Below, piece by piece: positions 46,901 through 58,700 of a stretch of 64,000 nucleotides of DNA. Made by a program: the position numbers and the translations under genes. Origin of the DNA: Lycium barbarum (taxonomy: Eukaryota; Streptophyta; Magnoliopsida; Solanales; Solanaceae). The notes under the pieces were generated by a model. It worked only from the letters and a program-made list of their open reading frames with translations, was not told the DNA's origin and made no database searches. Each line of letters begins with the position of its first letter. Within the stretch, counting starts at the first letter, position 1. The DNA lies in assembly GCF_019175385.1 (NCBI RefSeq), contig NC_083339.1, forward strand, positions 30,409,637-30,473,636, in the 5' to 3' direction.

Positions 46901-47824
46901 ATATTCTACCCAGATTTGATGTATCATGTCATGCCTACGCTAGAGCTTTATGAATACCTATGTTAGAATCACATTCCTAGTATATGACTCAACTCTATCT
47001 CATTCGCACGGAGTTGCACTTATATTCAAAGCCTAAGTCGTACTCTTATCTCGTAGGTCTATCGTGGTAACACATGAACATCTATGATCAAGTCTCTAAG
47101 TATTCAGATCCTACCTGAGCTCAGTATTCAACCCTCATGTTGTAACAATCATGTTTTCGACATTCAGATCTCATGTTGATGTCCATGTTTACACGTGTTT
47201 GTATTTTATAAAAGTTTAGCACTCATGTTTTCATGCTAGCCAGTCTTCATGTATTTATGTCCCATGTCATGCTCCTCACGTCCAAGTAATCATGTCATGT
47301 TCGTGCCTATTTTCCAGTACTCATGTCATTCGTGCCTACAAATTCTCTTCCAAACCCCATGTATAGTAATCATGTAATCATTCAGCCAATAATCATGTGT
47401 TCAGGCCAGCTCAGTATTCATGTTAGCCACACTCAAGATTCAGTAATTAAGATTATGCCTCATCATACGTATTAAGATACCCTGTGAGGTTTATGTTGAT
47501 ACTTTAATTAGCTGACAGGCGTTTGAGAAATGTCATGAGAGTCCGAATTACGAAGGAAGTCCTGCCATAATTTTCATAAATTCTAGAGTTAGTAGTAACT
47601 CTTGATCATTATGAATCGAGGACAATGGTCTCATGATTCTAGTTCATGTAGGCGCTACTCAGTTTCATGTTCCTATGTACATGCTTATATGTAATCACGT
47701 ATTCAGTTCTCATGATCCATGACCATGTTTTCATGTAATCATGTCAAGCTCTTATGTTTCATGTCATTTTCATCACGTTCATGTATTCATGACATGTCCA
47801 GTCCCATACCTAACCAAGACCCAT

Positions 47825-47840
47825 CATTCGAGGACGAATG
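47825..47840 (+). other. Pre-polypurine-tract hairpin (Element 3)
   Basis: CATTCGAGGACGAATG, identical to 23567-23582 in Element 2 although surrounding sequence differs. The purine tract AAGGGGGAGA follows. Confidence 0.8.
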
Positions 47841-47858
47841 ATCCCAAGGGGGAGATAT

Positions 47859-50191
47859 TGTAACACCCCGTATCTTGGAACTAAGTTTGGACTCATATCA
47901 TTAAAGTTTTAATGGAAAACTGAAGGTTTGAACGTTTTGCGAAAATGGTTGATAGGCCTACTTCGAGCAGCCATAAATCCTTGATTAGTTGGGAATTTGG
48001 GAAAGTACCCTTAATGAAAGTTGTAGTATGTAGAAATACTTTTCTAACGATATAAGGACCAAGCCAATCAGAGATCGGAGCAAGGAGATATGATCGTCTC
48101 AATATGGCTAATAGTAAGGCACTTAATATTTTATAGAATCGGCTAAGTTTTCGATACGTCTGCCTTCCAGTACAATTTTGTTAAATTCTGTTGGGCATTT
48201 GAGCAAACGTAAAACATAAAAGTTGTAGACCTTTGAAATAGCTTTCCAACGGTATATTGTGGAGACCAAACAGAGATGTGTACAAGAAGTTATGTCCATT
48301 TTACCTAACACTGTGCAGAACCGACACACGTCGCTTTTTCAAGCGCGTGGGGGCGCGTGCGATGGCCCCGCATCGCAGCCCAATCGTGAAACTCTGAGAA
48401 TCAACCTACCGAATGTCGCGCGATGGCCCCGCATCGCGGACCCATCGCGTAACAGGTCGGATTCGGGTCAAAAAGTCGGGATTTCGCGTTTTAAGTTACA
48501 TTTAAGCTTGGGGTTTATTTCCCTAACACCCCTGGTCACGAAAAATTACCCTAAAGTCGGGAAGAACAAGTCCCAAGCCTCAAGAACCCTACAAGGTAAG
48601 TTTTATCATGATTCTAGGTTGAATTCAAGTCCCTAATCTCTTTCTAACTTAAGTAAACCCTTCTAATCATTCCAAGCCCATTCTAATATATATCCTTGTA
48701 ATCTAAGCAAGAAATCATTGTTCATAAACTAGGGTTTTCAAGAAAACCCATCTCAAGGTTCAAGAATCAAGATTTAGGGAAATATTCTTCAAAACTCAAG
48801 TCTCTAATTCAAGTTTTGGAGCAACTAAGGTATGTAGAACTTCCATCCACATGTGGGAATCTCTACGTTCTTCCCCATGCTCCATTTCTTGATATTCATG
48901 AAGTTCAAATCCTAGGGCATTAAACCCAACATATTGGTAGCCCATATTTATGTATTTATGTACATGAATTTTGTATCTATATTCGTTATTGTATTCCTAA
49001 TCTTCCATTACGGTTATTAGGAACCCTAGCTTAATCCATGAATCATGAATTCTTCCTCATGTGTTCTCATTATGTTTATATGAAACTTTATGATTTTATG
49101 TAGCAAGTTACAAGCATGTTTTCAAATCAATTATATATATATATATATATATATATAACTTTATGAACTATTGTTATTACTCATGAATCAAGAACATGTT
49201 TGCAAGACTATACAAGTTATCTCAAGAAACCATATTACAAGATATTTCATGAAACCATGTTACAAGTTATTTACAAGTTATTTCACGAAAATCATGGGCT
49301 TCTTAGCCAACTATATCATGTTCATGTTTTTGGAAATTGCTTAGTTAACCGAGAAGGCTCAGATATCCTGAAACTACATTGCCACCGTAGGATAAGGGTT
49401 ATCAGCAAGGAGGCAACACCTTCATTATGCAGTTTGGATCCTTACATGCTTATTATCACGTAAATCTCATATCCCTGGCAAGGTGTGAGTGTTCTGCTGG
49501 TAGGACGCAAGTACCAGATCATGTCGTCGGTTATACTATAGCGTTCCCCACGTTACAAGCAATTTTACATACATGTATTTCCATTGATTTACTGTTTTCA
49601 GACTTTACTCACGTTTCATGCTCATGTTCAAGTTACATTCAGTTTCAGTTCATGTCCTATACCTATGTTGTGTCATGTTCTTCATTTCAGCAGGTTTTAC
49701 ATACCAGTACTATTCACCATGTACTAACGTCCCTTTTGCCCGGGGCCTGCACTTCACGGTGCAGATACCGGTTTTCAGGAGCATACACCTGCGCAGTAGG
49801 ATCACTTCAGTTATCAGCTTATTGGTGAGCCCCACTCCTCTCGGGGTTCAACATAGAGTTCGCATTAGTATTCAGTTATGGTAGTCCAGGGCTATGTCCT
49901 GGTAGTTGGTATTCAGACATGTTTTAGAGGTTTCATAGACAGATGTTAGTTCACAGAGTCAGTTATGTTTTCATGCTTACAGACTATTACGTTTTCACGA
50001 TTTTTCACGCTATGAGATAATTTCAAGACTTTATTCCGCAAATTACACTTTCATGGTTCATTTAAATTGCATCATATAGAGTATATTGTTTTGATGCCCA
50101 TGTTAACAAGCAAGCCATGAGGTTCGCTCGGACACATGCAAGCTAGGCCCGAGTGCCGTGTTACGCCCAGGCCATGGTTCGGGGCGTGACA
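47859..50191 (+). repeat. Element 3 3' LTR (2333 bp)
   Basis: Same structure as the 5' LTR, with intact TG...CA ends and target duplication GTTAT to its right. Splice donor at 48595/48596; dyad block about 48340-48450. It lacks one copy of the ATTTCGTGAAATCATG-like phrase present in the 5' LTR near 42880, accounting for part of the length difference. Confidence 0.93.
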
Positions 50192-50196
50192 GTTAT

Positions 50197-51340
50197 GAAC
50201 TCAGACATTTAGGCGAAAATGATACTTAGGTCATTTAGCCTGGACAGGAGCCGTCAAATGATTTTTCAAAACCAAGACCCAACAAAAGATAAGATGATCA
50301 TACCTCCAAGAGTTGAAACAAAGAAATGACTTTTTTTTTATAAATCTTCCTTCATTTTTTACAAAAGAAAAACTGGAAACGGGAACATGCTAATATATAT
50401 ATGTATCATTTTTAAACAAATTGATGTTTTAAAACTGGAAAAAATAAGTTAGAGACAGTTGTGTGTGAGGATTTTTAAGAAAAAAATTGGCAGTTTCTTT
50501 GGACTTAAAGGCAAAACTGAAAAATTGATTTCATAAAATAGTAAGTGTAAAAGTGGACTTAAAAGACTTACGCATTTTCAAATCTTTTTGGGCCAAGCCC
50601 AACTTTAAGTTAATCAAACAAAGGAAATACACTTAAACCTTAGTTTGAAGAAAGGGTTTAAAGTGGGATATGGTTGACCTTCAAAATAACTAAAAATGGA
50701 TAAATATGTTGCATTTGAAAAGAAACACTTTTCATACTCGTATAAACCCATGGCTTGTTTATAAAGGAGATATACTCAAAATTTTCAATAAAATTTATAA
50801 GGACAAAAAGGCATAACATTGGACAAAATTTAAGTTGACCTCTACTTAAGACAAAATCCTAAGTGTGTTTCGGTCCGGAAATGAAATAACTTTAAACCTT
50901 ATATATATATTTTTTCCAAAGGAAAATTCAACTCTTTCTTTAAACCTTATATACATTTTTTTCAAAGGAAAATTCAACTCTTTCATCTTCAAAACAAAGG
51001 GATTTTGCCAAAACATTTTATGATATGCCATGACAAGTTATACAAGAAACTAAACTATTTAAGCAAATAATTACAATAATCACACATTGAAGCTCGAAGA
51101 TCAACCGTATTCTACGGATTCTTAATATCAGGGTGTCTTAATGCCTTCCTCGAGGAATCACCAAAACCCTTACCTCGAACTCTGGTTTAAAAAGGATTTA
51201 CCTCTTCTTTGACTAAACCCTTTTACTTGGTTTTCCTAATTTCCCTTATAAATTAGGTAGCGACTCTAAAAATACCAAAATCCAATAGAGTCCACAACGT
51301 TGAAGTAGGTTTTATGCCTCACGTAAAAGTGAACCGCACA
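50197..51340 (+). repeat. Element C 3' LTR, right part
   Basis: Continues the LTR after Element 3 and ends with the Tat-type tail: GGGTGTCTTAATGCCTTCC near 51135, AATTAGGTAGCGACTC near 51255, and GTGAACCGCACA at 51340. With the left part it totals 5436 bp. The next bases, CCTGT, already belong to the copia protease sequence. Confidence 0.78.
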
Positions 51341-54300
51341 CCTGTCAATGTCAATCTGCGTAATGGATTCAAAGTCAAAGCTACTCATGCAGGAAGTGTT
51401 TGTTTATTTCCTGAACTTGTCATTCAGAATGTACTATATGTGCCTTCCTTCAGACTTAATCTGTTATTTATTCATTAAATGTGCACTCGATTACAATATC
51501 TAATCACTTTTTCTTCCACTCAATGTGTTTTGCAGGCCATTTCAGTGAAGAGGCCTCTGGTACTTGGTCAAGCTAGCCATTTTCTTTATCACTTTTTCCC
51601 TTTCAGTTCCAAGCCTAAGAGTTTCTTCAAGACAAATGAAGTTTTATTTTCAGTTTCTAGTTTTCGTAGTTGTACTTTTGCTCCTGTTTCAGTTTCAATT
51701 AAAGAGAATTCTAATGTAAGATTATGGCATGTAAGGTTTGGGCATATGCCTCTTTCATCAATGAAGAATCTCAGTTCTTTTCCTTTTAAATCTGTTCCTG
51801 ATGGTAAATGTGATGTTTTCCCTCTAGCAAGACAATCCAGATTACCATTTCCTTTAAGCACCATAAATACAAAGCAGTCTTTGAACTAATTCACATTCAC
51901 ACTTGGGTTCCCTATAATAAGGCAACTTGTAATGGTTACAAATATTTGTTAACCATTTTGGATGATTTTAGTAGACCTACTTGGACCTATCTTCTAAGTT
52001 CTAAAGGAAATGCCTTCACTATGTTAAAATAGTTTTTGAGCATGGTAGAGAGACAATTCAACAGAAAAGTAAAAAAAATAAGATGCCTTAGAGTTGGGAA
52101 AGGGGACCATTGCCTCTGAATTTCTTGTCACCCAAGGTATATTGCACCAAACTTCTTGTGTAGCAACCCCACAACAAAATGGGGTTGTAGAAATAAAACA
52201 AGACACCTACTAGAAACATCAAGGGCCTTGCTATTTCAGTCAAATTTTCCTATCATATGTTGAGGTGAGTGTCTTTTAACTGCCACTTTCTTAATCAACA
52301 GATATCCCTCTAGAGTTTTAAAAGGAAAAACACCTTATGAGATTATTTTTCAACAACCTCCTTATTACCAGTACCTAAGATGTTTTGGATGCCTTTGTTT
52401 TTATTCAACTTTAGCTCAAAACAGATCAAAATTTGCACCTAGAGCAATTCCTTGTGCTTTTATAGGTTACCCATATGGTCAAAGGGATACAAACTTCTAA
52501 TGTTAAGACTAAGAGAATTTTTCATGAAGATACTTATCCTTTCAAATCCAAGTCTATTACTAGTTTTGTGCCTGTATTTTCTCCTCCTAGTCCTTTTTCC
52601 TACACTTACCCAGTATCTGATGTTATATTGGAAGACATCACACCTCCTACTCTTCCTCCTCAAACTCTTGCTTCTCCAATTCTACCTGATATCACTCCTC
52701 CTGCCTCACCTATAATAGATGAGGGAATCTCACCACCTCACCAACCCTTACCACCTACTCCTCCTGGAAGGAGCACTAGAGAACACAAAGAACCTTCCTA
52801 CCTGTCTGATTATGTTTGCAACAATGTTTATCTCACTAATTTTACTTCTTCTTGTTTACTTCCTTTGTCTATCCTTTTTCAGCCATATCTTTTGACAATC
52901 AACTAGTTTTCAATTCTATTTCTAACATTATAAAGACTACTAGTTTTCTTCAAGTTTCATTACACCTAGGTTGGCAGCAGGCTATGGCAAATGAGATTGA
53001 AGTACTTGAACTCAACCAAACCTGGGAAGTTGTGGAATTACCTAAAGGACAAAAAGCTTGCTTTACCTTGTAAGTGGTTGTATAAAGTAAAACACAAATC
53101 AGATGAAAGCATTGAAACATTGAAGGCTAGACTAGTGGTAAGGGGAGATATTAAAAAAGAAGGGATTAATTTCACAGAAACCTTCTTTCCAGTGGTTAAG
53201 ATGACCATTATCAGGTCTATTCTAGCTATTGCAGTCAAGAAAAAATGAGATCTTTTTCAATTAGATGTAAATAATTCTTTTTTACATGAAGATCTCAATG
53301 AAGTGGTCTATATGAAATTTCCAGCAGTCATGAATGCACCTAGTTCTCATCATGTTTGCAGTTTAAGAAAATCTTTGTATGGATTAAGGCAAGCCTCAAG
53401 ATAATGGTATACCAGGCTTGCAGCAGCTTTGGTTTTTAAAGGTTTTGTTGCATCTTTGAAAGATTATTCATTGTTTATCAAGAAATCAAGTGATCTCATG
53501 GCCATTGTGGCAGTTTATGTGGATGGTATTATTCTAAGAGGGAATGATGCATCAGGAATACAACAATTGAAACGGTTTCTTGATGCAGAATTCAAAGTTA
53601 AAGATCTTGGGAATTTGCACTATTTTATTGGTATTGAGATGCTTAGGGAAGATTATGGTCTTATGCTTACACAAAGGAAATTCATCATGGAATTACTCTC
53701 TAAATTTGATGTTTCTCATCTACCCTTGGTTTCTTCTCCCCTAAATCCTAGTAAAAAACTCTTAGCTGATTCTGGAGAGTTCATTACTGATTCTACTACT
53801 TACAGAAGATTAATTGGCAAACTTAACTATCTCACACACACTAGACCTGATTTTTCCTTTGCAGTACAACATCTAAGTCAATACATGCAACACCCTCGCA
53901 TGCCTCATTTCACTACAGCTTTGAGGGTGATTTGATACTTAAGAAATGACCCAGGACAAGGATTATTTCTATCTGCTAACCCTACTTTCTCTATTTGAGT
54001 ATTTTGTGATGCTGATTGGGGTGCTTGCCTTGATTCTAGGCGTTCTATCAGTGGTTTTTACAGTACTTTTGGGGGTTCCCCTCTTTCATGGAAATCAAAA
54101 AACAGGTTTCCATTTCACTTTCCTCAGCAAAAGCTAAGTACCGATCTATAAGGAGGGTTGTAGCAAAGCTTACCTAGCTTAGTCAACTTTTGCATGCCCT
54201 TGGTTGTCCTCCTATACTTCCAATTCCGGGGCACTCCCACAGCCAAGCAGCAATCCAAACTGCTCTCAATCCCATTTTCCACGAACGTACCAAGCACGTG

Positions 54301-54470
54301 GAACTGGATTGTCATTTCGTCAGATAGCAATATCTTGCCGGTTTGATTTCACTCTCTTTTGTACCGGCCTCTTCTCTGCTCGCCGATCTCTTCACTAAGC
54401 CTCTTTCTGGTGTTTCTCATCAATCCTTGCTCGACAAGTTGGGTCTCAGTTCCCTCCCCTCCAACTTGAG
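51341..54470 (+). pseudogene. Ty1/copia pol pseudogene: integrase, RT, RNase H
   Basis: Order: protease tail (VNVNLRNGFKVKATHAGSV, then NVLYVPSFRLNL near 51430); integrase zinc region (LWHVRFGHMP near 51725, with CDVF where CxxC is expected); integrase core fragments to about 52480 in shifting frames; linker rich in Pro-Pro; RT from about 52960 ([51 protein letters not shown]); catalytic site YVDG at 53516-53527 instead of YVDD; RNase H with [17 protein letters not shown] near 54010 and TKPLSGVSHQSLLDKLG near 54390. Stops include 51476, 51887, 53246, 53402 and 53933, with several frameshifts. The Asp-to-Gly change would abolish polymerase activity. The longest open piece is 53429-53935. Confidence 0.93.
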
Positions 54471-54480
54471 GGGGGGGGGG
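54471..54480 (+). other. Copia polypurine tract
   Basis: A run of ten or more G residues (within TTGAGGGGGGG) directly before the LTR start; it would prime plus-strand DNA synthesis. Confidence 0.85.
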
Positions 54481-54994
54481 TGTTGAAGATAGCAAGGTTT
54501 CTACTTCCATTTTAGGTGAATCAAGTACAGATATGAAGAAGAGGGGGAAATCCCTAAGTTTGAACGGGATTGCAATATGGGGAAACTGTTCAAGTGTGTG
54601 TGAAGTGGAACAAATTAATGGGCCAACTCATGAAGTGGAACAAAATAGTGGGCCAACTCAAAATTCTGAACTTAAGGGTTTTGGGCCCAAAATGTCACAT
54701 GCTCATCGAGGCCCAAACTAAATCAGCAAGCACCCAACACAAAATGTGTTGGATGATTTTCAGCCTTTAGATTAAATTTTCATATAGCTATACATAGATA
54801 AATTAGAAGATTCTATAGTTGTTAGAGTTAGTTACAATGGGAACCACTAGGAAAATAGCAAGTGGAAAGATTTATTATCTTTTTTTTACATAGTTTTGTA
54901 TAAATAGGTGCACAATGAATGAATGAAATCATCCGGAATGAATTAAATTTTCATACAGCCTTTAGATTAAATTTTTATTCTTTGCTTTCTAACA
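54481..54994 (+). repeat. Copia 3' LTR (514 bp)
   Basis: TGTTGAAGATAGC to TTTCTAACA. TATA box TATAAATAGG at 54899-54908. A 20-bp phrase CAGCCTTTAGATTAAATTTT occurs near 54762 and again near 54957. No matching 5' LTR is present. Confidence 0.88.
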
Positions 54995-55947
54995 ATTTGA
55001 GGGGCAAAAATTAAAGATCAGTACCTTTGAATGGCAATCCGTGCAAAAAAAAAATGCTTAATTTACCAACAAACAAGTTGAGACCCAAAAAAGAAAGATA
55101 TTTAAGCAATTACGTGATAACATTTTCTTCTTATCATCATTCAAGGTATTATATGAGTTAATATGAATCAAATGAGTTAAACTCAACAATTGTTATTTCT
55201 AAGGAAGATGTGCTAGCTTAAGATAAAATACATTTTTGTTAGAGTAATACTAATCAAATAAATATAAAATACAAATCGTCCACGCCTTATTGTGTATGCC
55301 CCCTGTCGACAGGGAGGCACAATTAGAAGAGCTACAACCACAAGAGTATTAGTAACTCTCTTTGTATCAGGAGGTTTCTAATTTATCATTTAGGTTTCTA
55401 AATCTGATTCTTATTCATTAGATATCATACTTGGAATTTAGGTAGATTGAAGCGACAGATATTGTGAAACAATTCCAGAATGTTACTAATTCTATACGTA
55501 GCCTTCACATAGGTTGTTACTTAGATTTTTCAGTTCACAGAGCGATTTTTTACCAAAGGGTTGGTGAATTATTGTAACAACTACGCAAATTGTAAGCATG
55601 TAACAGGGACTAGAGATTGCACAGGAAACGTAGGAAAGTTTAGAGTAAAAATCAATGAGATGAGAAGATTCCAAGGTCATGAATTAGTTACAATCCTGTC
55701 GAGTTATCCACATTCACTACTTTATTTATCTGATTTAGCAGTCGATGATAATTTTTGCAAGCATTATACCTTCTAATCATTGTCTCTTCATTTCATGCTA
55801 TTCACATTCTTGCTTTTTACATATCTTTCTCGGTTTAACTACTAGAAAAAGGGTTTGTGATCGAACACCCCTTTCAAACAAATTTAATTTTTATCCTAAA
55901 ACCATTAGCGGTAAACAGTTCTCTTATTTAACTACATAGGTTACATA
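54995..55947. other. Intergenic, nothing recognised
   Basis: AT-rich sequence between the copia LTR and the LINE. An open frame at 55561-55776 has no identifiable domain, and no repeat boundary is visible. Confidence 0.5.
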
Positions 55948-57372
55948 AAAACAACAACAACAACCCAGTGAAATCCCACATCGTGGGTCTGGGGAGGGTA
56001 GAGTGTACGTAGACCTTACTCCTACCAAGGTAGGACGGCTGTTTCCGAAAGACCCTCGGCTCAATAAAAGCATAAAAAGAAGTCAGATAAGGTTAAGAGA
56101 TTCAAAGCGATACGAAATGAAATAATGCAAGCGACACAGATAACACAGGATAATCAAAGCACAAGAAATAACAGATAATAGCAGAAATCTGAGCACAAGA
56201 AATTATATTGCGATAATGCGACTACTAATAAGAACGGAAAACGAGACTATCTACTAGCCTTCTACCCTAATTTGGGTCCTCCAAACCCTCCTATCTAAGG
56301 TCATGTCCTCGGTAAGCTGTAATTGCGCCATGTCGTGTCTAATTACCTCTCCCCAATACTTCTTCGGCCTACCCCTACCTCGTCTGAAACCATCCATGGC
56401 CAACCTCTCACACCTCCGCACTGGGGCATCTGTGTCTCTCCTCTTCACATGCCCAAACCATCTCAATCTCACTTCTCACATCTTGTCTTCCACCGAGGCC
56501 CCACCTTATCCCGAATATGCTCATTCCTAATCCTGTCACTCCTGGTGTGGCCACACATCCATCTCAACATTCTCATCTCGGAAACTTTCATCTTTTGAAC
56601 GTGAGAGATCTTAACTGGCCAACACTCCGCCCCATACAACATAGTCGGTCTAACCACCACTTTGTAGAACTTGCCCTTAAGTTTTGGTGGCAACTTCTTG
56701 TCACATAGCACTCCGGAAGCAAGCCTCCATTTCATCCACCCTGCCCTAATACGATGTGTGACATCATCGTCAATCTACCCGCTGCCTTGCACAATAGACC
56801 CAAGGTACTTGAAACTACTTTTCTTCTGGATGGCCTGGGTACCAAGCCTCACTTCCAAGCCAGCCTCTTGAGGTACTTCACTGAACTTACACTCCAAGTA
56901 CTCTGTCTTGGTCCTACTCAGTTTAAACCCTTTAGACTCCAGAGTATGTCTCCAACCCTCCAGCTTAGCGTTAACTCCGCTACGAGTCTCGTCGATCAGG
57001 ACTATGTCGTCCGCGAAAAGCATACACTATGGCACCTCACCTTGAATTTGCCGTGTCAATCCATCCATCACCAAGGCAAATAAAAACAGACTAAGAGCTG
57101 ATCCTTGATGCAACCCCATCACAACTGGAAAGTGCTCTGAGTCTCCTCCTACTGTCCTTACCCTGGTTTTGGCTCCCTCATACGTGTCCTTGATCACCCT
57201 AATGTACGCCACAGGTACACTTTTGGCCTCCAAGCATTTCCATAGGATCTGTCTTGGGACTTTGTCATAAGCCTTTTCTAGGTCGATGAATACCATGTGT
57301 AAGTCCCTCTTCCTCTCCCTATACTGCTCCACCAACCTTCTCACAAGATGGATGGCTTCTGTAGTTGAGCGT
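55948..57372 (-). mobile_element. RTE-type LINE, 5'-truncated, with broken ORF
   Basis: On the minus strand the coding part runs from about 57372 to 56254, then about 300 nt of 3' untranslated region ending in GTTGTTGTTGTTTTT. RT motifs: [14 protein letters not shown] near 57290, [18 protein letters not shown] near 57100, catalytic [10 protein letters not shown] near 57010, KYLGSIVQ near 56790. The C-terminal part has [11 protein letters not shown] near 56465 and [11 protein letters not shown] near 56385. Two in-frame stops (TAG at 57027 before CMLFADD, TAG at 56775) and a frameshift near 56470-56490 inactivate it. The endonuclease and first half of RT are missing, as usual for LINE copies. 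The 3' end is of a kind common in Solanaceae genomes. Confidence 0.9.
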
Positions 57373-57865
57373 CAAAAGTGGTTATTAGTTTAATCCTTTG
57401 TTGGGGACAGTCAATGATACTTGTTGAGTATTTTATGTACTCACTACCTCTCTTTTTTTGCATTGTGTGTGCAGATTCGAACTCGAGTACCAGCGCAGTT
57501 AGAGAAGGTGCCTAGAGGATTGACTAGGCTTCCAATGGTGAGCCGTTACCTTCGTTCACAGTAGCGAGGAGGCTTATTATCTAGTTATTTTTCTTTCAGA
57601 CAAAGTTCCTTTGTATATCTGCCCTTGATGTATTTTCTTAGACATGTGTACCCTTATTTTAGTTGCTCATGACTTGTGACATCGGATCTTAATTTGGGGG
57701 TTTTAGACTTCCGCCGTGTTCCTGACGTTTTTATCTATGCTATTGTTTCTATTAGACTTTATTAACTCTCAATGGATTAATATCTTGTTCTTCTACTTTG
57801 GTATACTTCGTCTTACGTGGGAACAGTTAGATGTCATCACGGATTAGGAAAATTGTGTCGTGACA
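57373..57865 (+). repeat. LTR fragment, Ty3/gypsy type
   Basis: The right end GTGTCGTGACA matches the GTCGTGACA ends of Elements 2 and 3. The left part has the TATGTACTCACTAC and GTGTGCAGATTCGAAC phrases seen near the end of such LTRs. Start lost; abuts the truncated end of the LINE. No coding sequence. Confidence 0.5.
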
Positions 57866-58008
57866 AAACGAATATTTTAAAAACTGGGGGCATTTGGTTA
57901 TAGAAACCTTAAAAGAGGTTCCTAACGTTTACTTCCCATAATTTTTACCATCTTAAAATCGAAAGTATAAACGACTCCTTGTAGTAAAAGAAGATAACTT
58001 AGTAGAAA

Positions 58009-58161
58009 ATAGCAAAAACATCCACTAACAAGGGTTGTGGTGGAGTGGTAGCCAGTAGGTACTCTTCCTCATTAACCAAGATCTTGGGTTCGAGCGTGAG
58101 TATGAAATCGCTTTTGTTACACCGATTGGGTAACCAAAAAAAAGAATAGCAGCAACATCCA
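58009..58161. other. Target-site duplication of the SINE
   Basis: ATAGCAAAAACATCCA (58009-58024) and ATAGCAGCAACATCCA (58146-58161) match at 14 of 16 positions on either side of the SINE. Confidence 0.75.
58025..58145 (+). mobile_element. tRNA-derived SINE
   Basis: A short (121 bp) element with a tRNA-like head: A-box region GTGGTGGAGTGGTAG near 58036 and B-box region TGGGTTCGAGCGT near 58084. It ends in CCAAAAAAAAG. Target duplications of about 16 bp flank it. Such elements are transcribed by RNA polymerase III from these internal boxes and moved by LINE proteins. The spacing of the boxes is longer than in a functional tRNA and no cloverleaf can be closed, so it is not a tRNA gene. Confidence 0.8.
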
Positions 58162-58532
58162 AATGAACTATAAGAGGTAAGAGCAATGAGTTCCTTCTCT
58201 TTTCACCATAAGAATAGTGAATAACCACCTCAAATGTATGTATGTATGTCTATTATAATAAGAAGATCAAAAGAATGTCTAGTATAATAAGAAGATCAAA
58301 AGACTCTAAACCATGAATTTGCATAACATGTATCTATCTTTCTATGGACTAAATGCATATTCAAAGAGATATAGTTCTAGCACACAATGTTGTTCCTCTC
58401 CTATAGAAATATGAATCCTAACCTATAAACTTCCTATAGCTAGTTTGGACAGCAACAATGTCTAAAAGTATCCGTCACTTTTTGGACCTTAAAAAATATC
58501 ATTGAAAAAGCTTGAGATATCAAAATCAGAAC
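58162..58532. other. Downstream flank of the DREB2 gene
   Basis: AT-rich; a 36-bp phrase around AATAAGAAGATCAAAAGA is tandemly repeated near 58250-58305. It probably includes the DREB2 3' untranslated region and polyadenylation region. Nothing else seen. Confidence 0.4.
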
Positions 58533-58700
58533 TCAAATTGTACAAATCTTCCATACTAACCCTGTTCCATAGTCCTCAAGTCCTGCAACATTGATGTAAG
58601 GCTCCTTGATATTGGAGTCTTCCTCCTTGTTTATAACTCCATCTGAATGAACTGCAACATTTGTCTGAGGGCTCAGCAGATTGACTTGTTGGTTGTAGTT
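58533..58700 (-). other. Open, protein-like extension after the DREB2 TAG
   Basis: Directly after the TAG at 58701-58703 the same frame stays open for 55 codons (58700-58536) before TGA at 58533-58535. It reads as plausible acidic/polar protein, for example NYNQQVNLLSPQTNVAV and INVAGLEDYGTG. A donor-like AGG|GTTAGT sits at 58561/58560. Either the TAG is a recent truncation of a longer protein, or this is 3' untranslated sequence open by chance; I favour the first. Confidence 0.45.

Larger units (their letters stand above)
43820..47858 (+). mobile_element. Element 3 internal region, no coding capacity recognised
   Basis: It contains the PBS, leader hairpin, a conserved box (43969-43985), then about 3.8 kb of sequence with no retrotransposon protein. 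The longest open frames (43786-44235 and 46542-46919) have no identifiable domain. The right half is full of CATGT/CTCATG-type low-complexity phrases. It ends with the hairpin at 47825-47840 and the tract AAGGGGGAGA. Confidence 0.8.
41425..50191 (+). mobile_element. Element 3: complete 8.8-kb non-autonomous LTR retrotransposon
   Basis: LTRs of 2395 and 2333 bp bracket a 4.0-kb internal region, with target duplication GTTAT at 41420-41424 and 50192-50196. The PBS for initiator tRNA-Met, leader hairpin, conserved leader box and pre-polypurine hairpin match the plan of Element 2. No gag or pol motif is recognisable inside. It is nested in Element C's 3' LTR. Confidence 0.93.
30217..51340 (+). 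mobile_element. Element C: decayed Tat-lineage Ty3/gypsy element, split by Element 3
   Basis: Order: a possible 5' LTR end (GAGTGAACCGTAACA at 30202-30216), short leader, pol remnants (30464-33927), long 3' untranslated region with two repeat arrays, purine tract, and a 3' LTR (37133-41424 and 50197-51340). Dual RNase H domains and the repeat-rich 3' untranslated region are hallmarks of the Tat/Ogre lineage. The gag and protease segment that should precede the pol remnants is absent, as is nearly all of the 5' LTR. The element sits immediately left of a truncated copia element. Confidence 0.85.
51341..54994 (+). mobile_element. 5'-truncated Ty1/copia element
   Basis: It begins abruptly inside the protease region at the end of Element C's LTR, then has integrase, RT and RNase H remnants, a polypurine tract and a 514-bp 3' LTR. 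The 5' LTR, PBS, gag and protease active site are missing. The most economical reading is that Element C inserted into a copia element; the other half is not seen in this window. Confidence 0.88.

Noticed and set aside
58030..58110. Possible tRNA gene
   Set aside because: A- and B-box-like phrases are present but no cloverleaf closes; the poly-A tail and target duplications fit a SINE.
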